NCBI GenBank assembly: GCA_013180625.2
Contig: SNVD02011551.1
Span: 1 to 64,000, forward strand
Source: Boswellia sacra
Taxonomy: Eukaryota; Streptophyta; Magnoliopsida; Sapindales; Burseraceae
Reading direction: 5' to 3'
Length of the DNA stretch: 64,000 bases
This document shows, piece after piece, positions 62,097-64,000 of this stretch; the stretch's first letter is position 1; every line of letters starts with the position of its first letter. The position numbers were made by a program, and so were the translations under genes. Below the pieces are notes generated by a model, which saw nothing but the letters and a program-made list of their open reading frames with translations, did no database searches and was not told the origin of the DNA.

Positions 62097-62202
62097 CCCT
62101 TTTCCTTCAACCTTCCTCCCAGTCAATATCATCCTCATCCTCTCTAGAAGCCTTGGCCTCAACATTCAAGTCATTGACCTTGGAACTTTCACTTTTGTTG
62201 CC
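62097..62202 (-). pseudogene. Possible captured terminal exon (acidic C-terminus), unidentified
   Basis: On the minus strand a splice acceptor (TACTACAG) precedes an open stretch encoding NKSESSKVNDLNVEAKASRE then DEDDIDWEEG and a stop. The acidic ending looks like a nuclear protein's C-terminus. A second short piece with an acceptor (about 62690-62660, VRKRRPKK then stop) lies upstream. Neither can be named; together they suggest exons of a captured gene inside the CACTA element. Confidence 0.35.
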
Positions 62203-63329
62203 TGTAGTAATGTAAAGGGAAATGGTTGATGAATAATGACTAACAATTTTCACACACTCACACGATCAGTTATAACAATGTTCAAGGGAAAATATTAATG
62301 TTCTGTACTCATTCTAACAACCAATGACAGCCTTAGATGTGGCTATACAAATCACTGATCTAGGCTCTCTTAACTCTCAGTTAATTCACTAATTCTCTGG
62401 ATATATAAAATGCACTGGAATATCAACAAAGTGCAAACATGCGCAAAAAAGGCCAACATAGAGTGCATTAACTTGAAATGTGTCACTGGCATACTTTCAG
62501 AGATTAAGCTAAATAACAAACTAATACATATAAAAATGAATTAAAGCCACCCATAAACATCCATTTACACTAATTAAGATTATAAAATGTTAATTCGCAG
62601 GAGAGCTACCTTTAAAACAAGCTGCTGTTGTCATCTACCCAGCAAAGTAATTCATTTCTAAATGGCAAGAGGAATTCATTTCTTTGGTCTACGCTTTCTA
62701 ACACCTGTAGAAGTGCAGGGTCCAAACTCCAAATTGCATGTCTGATAAAACAATCAAACTGGAATAGCATTTAAATAATAGACACGAGTAATAATTAAAA
62801 AAAAAATCAACTACAAAACTGGTTGGTTTAAAACCATTTCGTGATAAAATTTCTGTTAACCCAAAATCAGAAATATGCACAATCTGACTCCAATAATATT
62901 TACAAAACTCATTTGATACCGTACAGTACCATTTTAGAAATCTTCTCGATCAAATTACAATTCTGCAAATTGCAGATACTGTTTTTATCTTCCTAACACC
63001 TGGAGGCTGTAGGCAATCAAACAAGCTGAACCTTTACAAGGCTACCATTAATAAGCATAGCATATAATATTTGACCACATCTCAGCTTGTCATTCCCAGA
63101 GTCAGACCAACTTATGCTGTGCCTTAAACATCAATACATATAACTTAAAATGCTACAGCGTAATGCAACAAAGAACTCACAAATATGATAAAAAGGAATT
63201 TTAAAAGAAGAAACTGAAGCACTAATTAATAAAATTATAAAAAGTAAAACATAACATCAAATTTTGTTACAAAGTCTTATCTAAAGGATTTACCATGAAA
63301 GGCCATCAAGATAAAGAAGGCAAATCCTC

Positions 63330-63752
63330 TTATAGAGTGTTGACTTGGTTTCTCATATTTCTCTTACGAAGTGGTTCCAGTTTCTCCTTAATAGATTTGC
63401 CAATTCCTCTTCCACTTGTGTTAGCATCATGAAATTTCCTTTTAGTAGATTCTACTAGCATTGTTTCCACTAAATCTTCACTGTTGGCTGGAAATATCTC
63501 GTCAGAAGTGATGGGCTGGGTCATGCTATGCTCTTCATACAGTGGACAGACCCCATAGCATTTCACCATGTAACTTTTTCCCAGACTTCTGCTTTCAGTA
63601 TTCCAACTGAATGTGCTGAACTCAAATAACACAGTCCTATTGTCACCCTCAAGTAGTGTATAGATACAAAGACTATAACCTAGTAGTATGTGATCTGACA
63701 AAACAAGCCCATCAAAATTGTTGACAATTTTGGATTTGACATCCACCTCCTC
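63330..63752 (-). pseudogene. C-terminal exon of a TIR-NBS-LRR resistance gene (post-LRR/C-JID region)
   Basis: TNL receptors detect pathogen effectors in the cytoplasm or nucleus, and the C-JID jelly-roll domain after the LRRs takes part in ligand binding. On the minus strand an acceptor (CTCCAG) at 63753 precedes an open exon to a TAA at 63332-63330. Landmarks are 'DGLVLSDHILLGY', 'TVLFEFSTF' and 'YMVKCYGVCPLYEEHS', the usual order at the end of C-JID, followed by a basic tail. The frame upstream runs into a TA microsatellite, likely intron. TIR, NB-ARC and LRR parts are not in the window. It lies inside the CACTA element that starts at 61560, so it may be captured, or the gene may continue beyond the edge. 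Confidence 0.65.
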
Positions 63753-63787
63753 CTGGAGTGTTGAGACAAGCCCATCCAAATATATTA

Positions 63788-63792
<5 letters not shown>

Positions 63793-63829
<37 letters not shown>
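63793..63829. repeat. (TA)n microsatellite
   Basis: A pure TA run upstream of the TNL exon. It accounts for the Ile-Tyr repeat in the open frame there, which I do not count as coding. Confidence 0.9.
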
Positions 63830-64000
63830 CATCCAAACAGATTTGCACCATAAGCATGCACAAGAAGATAATTAGTCATATTTGAGTAATGTCAGATTGG
63901 CCCCAATTAACTCATTTACACTTGAGAGCTTGCATAAATGGGAGAACTAAATTTCAGTAATGACTACTATAATTATGTGATGGTAAATCATATATGCAAG

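Larger units (their letters stand above)
61560..64000 (+). mobile_element. CACTA element, left end; extends past window
   Basis: It starts CACTACAAGAAAAAATACC after the candidate TSD ATA (61557-61559). The homologous empty site in the first PMD copy (about 46650) continues straight on, which fixes this boundary. No matching CTTGTAGTG end appears before 64000, so the element probably includes everything to the right edge. No transposase is seen in this part. Confidence 0.75.

Noticed and set aside
63780..63863. N-terminal Ile-Tyr repeat extension of the TNL exon
   Set aside because: It is encoded by a TA microsatellite upstream of a good splice acceptor, so most likely intron.

Overview
This is nuclear DNA of a flowering plant: AT-rich, intron-bearing gene fragments with GT..AG splice sites, and a dense nest of plant transposable elements. 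A fragment of a TIR-NBS-LRR resistance gene near the right edge points to a eudicot, because grasses lack that class; the species cannot be named from sequence alone. I see no clearly functional ordinary host gene. Nearly everything is LTR retrotransposon (Ty3/gypsy, Athila- and Tat-like), CACTA DNA transposon, or gene sequence carried by them.

Layout. 1-4083: 3' part of an LTR retroelement that carries an intact, intronless LOG gene (LONELY GUY, cytokinin riboside 5'-monophosphate phosphoribohydrolase) upstream of its polypurine tract and 3' LTR. 4084-10469: decayed Tat-like gypsy element (gag, protease, RT, RNase H), split by a solo LTR (6577-8527) with a 5-bp target duplication. 10470-33349: large CACTA transposon in minus orientation with a TNP2 transposase, a Transposase_24/Ulp1-protease gene and a captured seven-exon fragment of PHYLLO (vitamin K1 biosynthesis, MenC region). 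Its two flanks do not belong together. 33350-37139: second LOG-carrying retroelement, its LOG copy dead, ending in its LTR. 37140-43783: LTR fragments, then an LTR with a tRNA-Asp-type primer site and an Athila-like gag. 43784-48968: Tat-like 3' region with antisense genes of the plant mobile domain (PMD) type and several minisatellites. 48969-52960: three partial LTRs of one family, one inverted. 52961-58303: minus-strand Tat-like element (RNase H and integrase) interrupted by a 2.2-kb CACTA-like element with a perfect 3-bp TSD. 58805-61559: second copy of the antisense PMD region. 61560-64000: left end of another CACTA element, containing exons that look captured, including the C-terminal exon of a TIR-NBS-LRR gene.

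The most interesting signal is that two diverged LOG copies sit at the same place, about 1.3 kb upstream of an LTR of the same broad family. This suggests a retrotransposon lineage that has carried a cytokinin-activating enzyme gene through rounds of transposition, in the slot between pol and the 3' LTR where Athila elements carry an extra (env-like) ORF. The CACTA capture of PHYLLO, with its introns kept, is a second clear case of gene capture in the same window.
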